From assembly GCF_001956045.1 (NCBI RefSeq), contig NZ_MRTH01000003.1:310001-374000 (forward strand): a stretch of 64,000 nucleotides of DNA, written 5' to 3'. Within the stretch, counting starts at the first letter, position 1. The number at the start of each line of letters is the position of its first letter. The position numbers were made by a program, and so were the translations under genes. The DNA comes from Paenibacillus sp. FSL H7-0331 (GTDB lineage: Bacteria; Bacillota; Bacilli; Paenibacillales; NBRC-103111). The notes beneath the pieces are model-generated. The model was not told where the DNA came from, ran no database searches, and saw only the letters and a program-made list of their open reading frames with translations. Positions 62,305 through 64,000 of the stretch are shown piece by piece.

Positions 62305-63483
62305 GTCCTTTTCAGCCAAGGCAGCATCCGAATACAGCTCACGTACCTTGAGAATCTCTGGCAGCTGTGCCATAAAGGCATCGACGACCATTGGATCGAA
62401 ATGCTGGCCTCGTTCTTCCTTGAACAGATTGAGAATACGATCCAACTCCCAAGCCTGCTTATACACCCGCTCACTGCCAAGTGCATCAAATACGTCGGCA
62501 ATAGCGGTAATACGTCCATAGATATGGATTTCCTCACCTTGGATTCCTTGTGGGTAGCCACGGCCATTCCATTTCTCGTGATGCTGATGAGCGACGATAG
62601 CAGCTGTTTTCAAGATGCGGCGACTTGAATTTTTCAATAACCCATACCCGATATTGGTGTGCGCTTTCATGATATCGAATTCTTCATCTGTCAGCTTGCC
62701 GGGCTTCTTTAGTACGGAGTCGGGAATGGCGACCTTGCCGATGTCGTGCATAGGCGAAGCGATTTTCAATAACTCGGCTTCCTCGTGGCTCATACCTAGT
62801 TGTTTGGCCAGGATGTAAGAGTATTCAGCTACACGTTTGACATGATTGCCAGTTTCCTTGGAACGGCTCTCGCCGATCTCTCCCATTGTGAAGATGATTT
62901 CTTTTTGGGTTTCTTCAATTTCATTGGAGAGCAGGGCGGATTCCAGAGATTTTCCTGCATAGGAGGCGGCCAAGGTGAGATGCTCTAAATCCTTTTTGGA
63001 AAATTGCTCCTCGGCGGTGAGCTTATTTACAGCCTGATAAGCTCCCATTATTTCGCCCTCATTATTACGGAACGGAATGACCATCAATGCTTTGGTGCGA
63101 TAACCGGTTTTGAGATCCATGGCAATTGCGCCACTTTCCAATACATCCTTGAACTCGGTATTTACGTAGGCATCCTCTATGAAAATAGGTTGTCCTGTCG
63201 TTATTGAGTGCCCGACCAAGCCTGCATCTCGGGGAAGTCTGAGTTGGGGAACGCCATGCGCAACTGTGGAATATAATTCATTATTTTGTTTATCTATAAG
63301 CCATACCGTACATCGATCTGAAACAACCATCTCGCGGCCCATATCAGCCATTAGCATAATCAAATGATCCAGTCGTCGCTCGTTCGCTATTTTGGCTGCA
63401 TAATCAAAAATAACGAGAAGCATTTCTTCGGGCTCGAGATTTTTCTTTATTTTGAGTGTCCCAAACGGATCAGCTTCATGCAC
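62287..63483 (-). CDS. GAF-HD-GYP protein, probable c-di-GMP phosphodiesterase
   Basis: 398 residues. The N-terminal GAF domain is at about 30-190 (CTVWLIDKQNNELYSTVAHG, ALMVIPFRNNEGEIMGAYQAV) and the HD-GYP domain at about 205-390. The HD-GYP domain shows the metal-binding HD in ASPMHDIGKVAIPDSVLKKP, the GYP loop with a HH pair in AHQHHEKWNGRGYPQG and ADVFDALGSERVYK. Such proteins hydrolyse c-di-GMP to GMP or pGpG. GTG at 63483 is chosen because GGGAGGG lies 7 bases upstream and the residues match the family start; the frame extending to 63822 overlaps the divergent gene. No membrane segment. Confidence 0.88.
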   Translation of the reverse strand: MHEADPFGTLKIKKNLEPEEMLLVIFDYAAKIANERRLDHLIMLMADMGREMVVSDRCTVWLIDKQNNELYSTVAHGVPQLRLPRDAGLVGHSITTGQPIFIEDAYVNTEFKDVLESGAIAMDLKTGYRTKALMVIPFRNNEGEIMGAYQAVNKLTAEEQFSKKDLEHLTLAASYAGKSLESALLSNEIEETQKEIIFTMGEIGESRSKETGNHVKRVAEYSYILAKQLGMSHEEAELLKIASPMHDIGKVAIPDSVLKKPGKLTDEEFDIMKAHTNIGYGLLKNSSRRILKTAAIVAHQHHEKWNGRGYPQGIQGEEIHIYGRITAIADVFDALGSERVYKQAWELDRILNLFKEERGQHFDPMVVDAFMAQLPEILKVRELYSDAALAEKDKGGIA

Positions 63484-63598
63484 GTTAATACCCTCCCTGG
63501 GGTTTTGCGTTTTTTCAACTAAGAAAATCATATTATAATGCAATAGTTCTGTAAATATATATTGTAGAATTTTATCGAATAATGGAGGAAAACAATTC

Positions 63599-64000
63599 AT
63601 GTTGGACTGGTTGATCGGTTTGGCGTGCAGTTCATTCATTGCATGGGCAGCTTGGCGCAAACAATCTTTATCTGTCTCTGGAGCTATCGCTGCGGTAATC
63701 GTAGGGACCTTGTTGTATGCGCTTGGAGGACTGCCGTGGTATGGGACTCTTATGGTCTTTTTCCTTACCTCCACCTTGCTCACGAAGTGGAAGCATAAGC
63801 GTAAAGCCGTCGTTGAGAGCAACTATGCAAAGTCTGGCAGGAGGGATGCCGGACAGGTAGCAGCCAACGGAGGCTTGGGAACGCTGCTTTGCTTGGGTAA
63901 CAGCATATGGCCGCACTCGCTGTGGTGGGCTGCTTTCATGGGCATTATGGCTGCAGTCAATGCAGATACATGGGCAACAGAAATCGGCGGTTTAAGCCGT
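63599..64000 (+). CDS. DUF92 family membrane protein (partial, runs off the window)
   Basis: 134 codons are present. ATG at 63599 follows ATGGAGGAAA. The sequence MLDWLIGLACSSFIAWAAW, SLSVSGAIAAVIVGTLLYAL and GRRDAGQVAANGGLGTLL, then MAAVNADTWATEIGGLS, gives the DUF92/TIGR00297 pattern. In plants the homologue VTE6 is a phytyl-phosphate kinase; bacterial members have no settled function. At least four membrane segments are visible. Divergent from the HD-GYP gene. Confidence 0.85.
   Translation, partial: MLDWLIGLACSSFIAWAAWRKQSLSVSGAIAAVIVGTLLYALGGLPWYGTLMVFFLTSTLLTKWKHKRKAVVESNYAKSGRRDAGQVAANGGLGTLLCLGNSIWPHSLWWAAFMGIMAAVNADTWATEIGGLSR

Noticed and set aside
63484..63822. N-terminal extension of the HD-GYP frame
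   Set aside because: The extra residues have no domain and overlap the divergent DUF92 gene; GTG 63483 has the ribosome site.
1..64000. tRNA, rRNA, insertion sequence, prophage or CRISPR elements
   Set aside because: None could be supported by reading the sequence; no transposase, integrase or tRNA-like cloverleaf was noticed.

Overview
The window looks like a chromosomal segment of a Paenibacillus-type, spore-former-lineage Firmicute. The grounds are strong AGGAGG-type ribosome sites, frequent GTG/TTG starts, rho-independent terminators, YesM/YesN-type two-component pairs beside sugar ABC importers, many glycoside hydrolases and lipoprotein binding proteins with Cys lipoboxes. The taxonomic call is inference from gene content, not a computed match. 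I see no rRNA, tRNA, insertion sequence, phage or CRISPR array.

Layout. 1-6913: a CUT1 sugar importer (end of a binding protein, two permeases) followed by a YesM-type kinase, a second binding protein and a YesN-type AraC response regulator. 6959-9741: a decayed patch with a triply frameshifted WYL regulator and a DinB gene broken by a 7-bp duplication, plus two GNAT acetyltransferases. 9890-11988: cysteine synthase and an alpha/beta hydrolase, divergent. 12177-21304: a complete beta-mannoside operon (binding protein, two permeases, kinase, regulator, GH2 beta-mannosidase). 21458-25006: AraC regulator, GH29 alpha-L-fucosidase, PIG-L deacetylase and a truncated membrane-protein remnant that keeps an intact-looking promoter. 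25277-31219: a LplB/YtcP-type importer with a membrane-anchored AraC sensor-regulator, preceded by a palindromic tandem repeat. 31242-40789: housekeeping and small genes (LysR, threonine synthase, HesB-like, DUF1450, a c-di-GMP riboswitch gene, DHH phosphoesterase, TrkH/KtrB, RlmL-like methyltransferase, O-methyltransferase, lipoprotein).

40883-47179 is the most interesting part: a VanZ-like protein plus an orphan histidine kinase, then an operon in which two CUT1 permeases and a binding protein flank an HlyD-type adaptor. The two operons share nearly the same promoter: two direct half-sites at an 11-bp period, placed exactly 50 bp before the putative -10. This suggests one OmpR-family regulator, encoded elsewhere, drives both.

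47346-64000: a degraded minus-strand gene, two MFS exporters, an ABC-2 exporter (ATPase plus two permeases), CapA, a luciferase-like oxidoreductase, GH78 alpha-L-rhamnosidase with a divergent AraC regulator and a possible 17-codon leader ORF, an AEC transporter, an FAH-family hydrolase, a GAF/HD-GYP c-di-GMP phosphodiesterase and the start of a DUF92 membrane protein.

Overall theme: sensing, import and intracellular hydrolysis of plant-polysaccharide oligosaccharides (mannosides, fucosides, rhamnosides). c-di-GMP signalling appears twice (riboswitch and HD-GYP).
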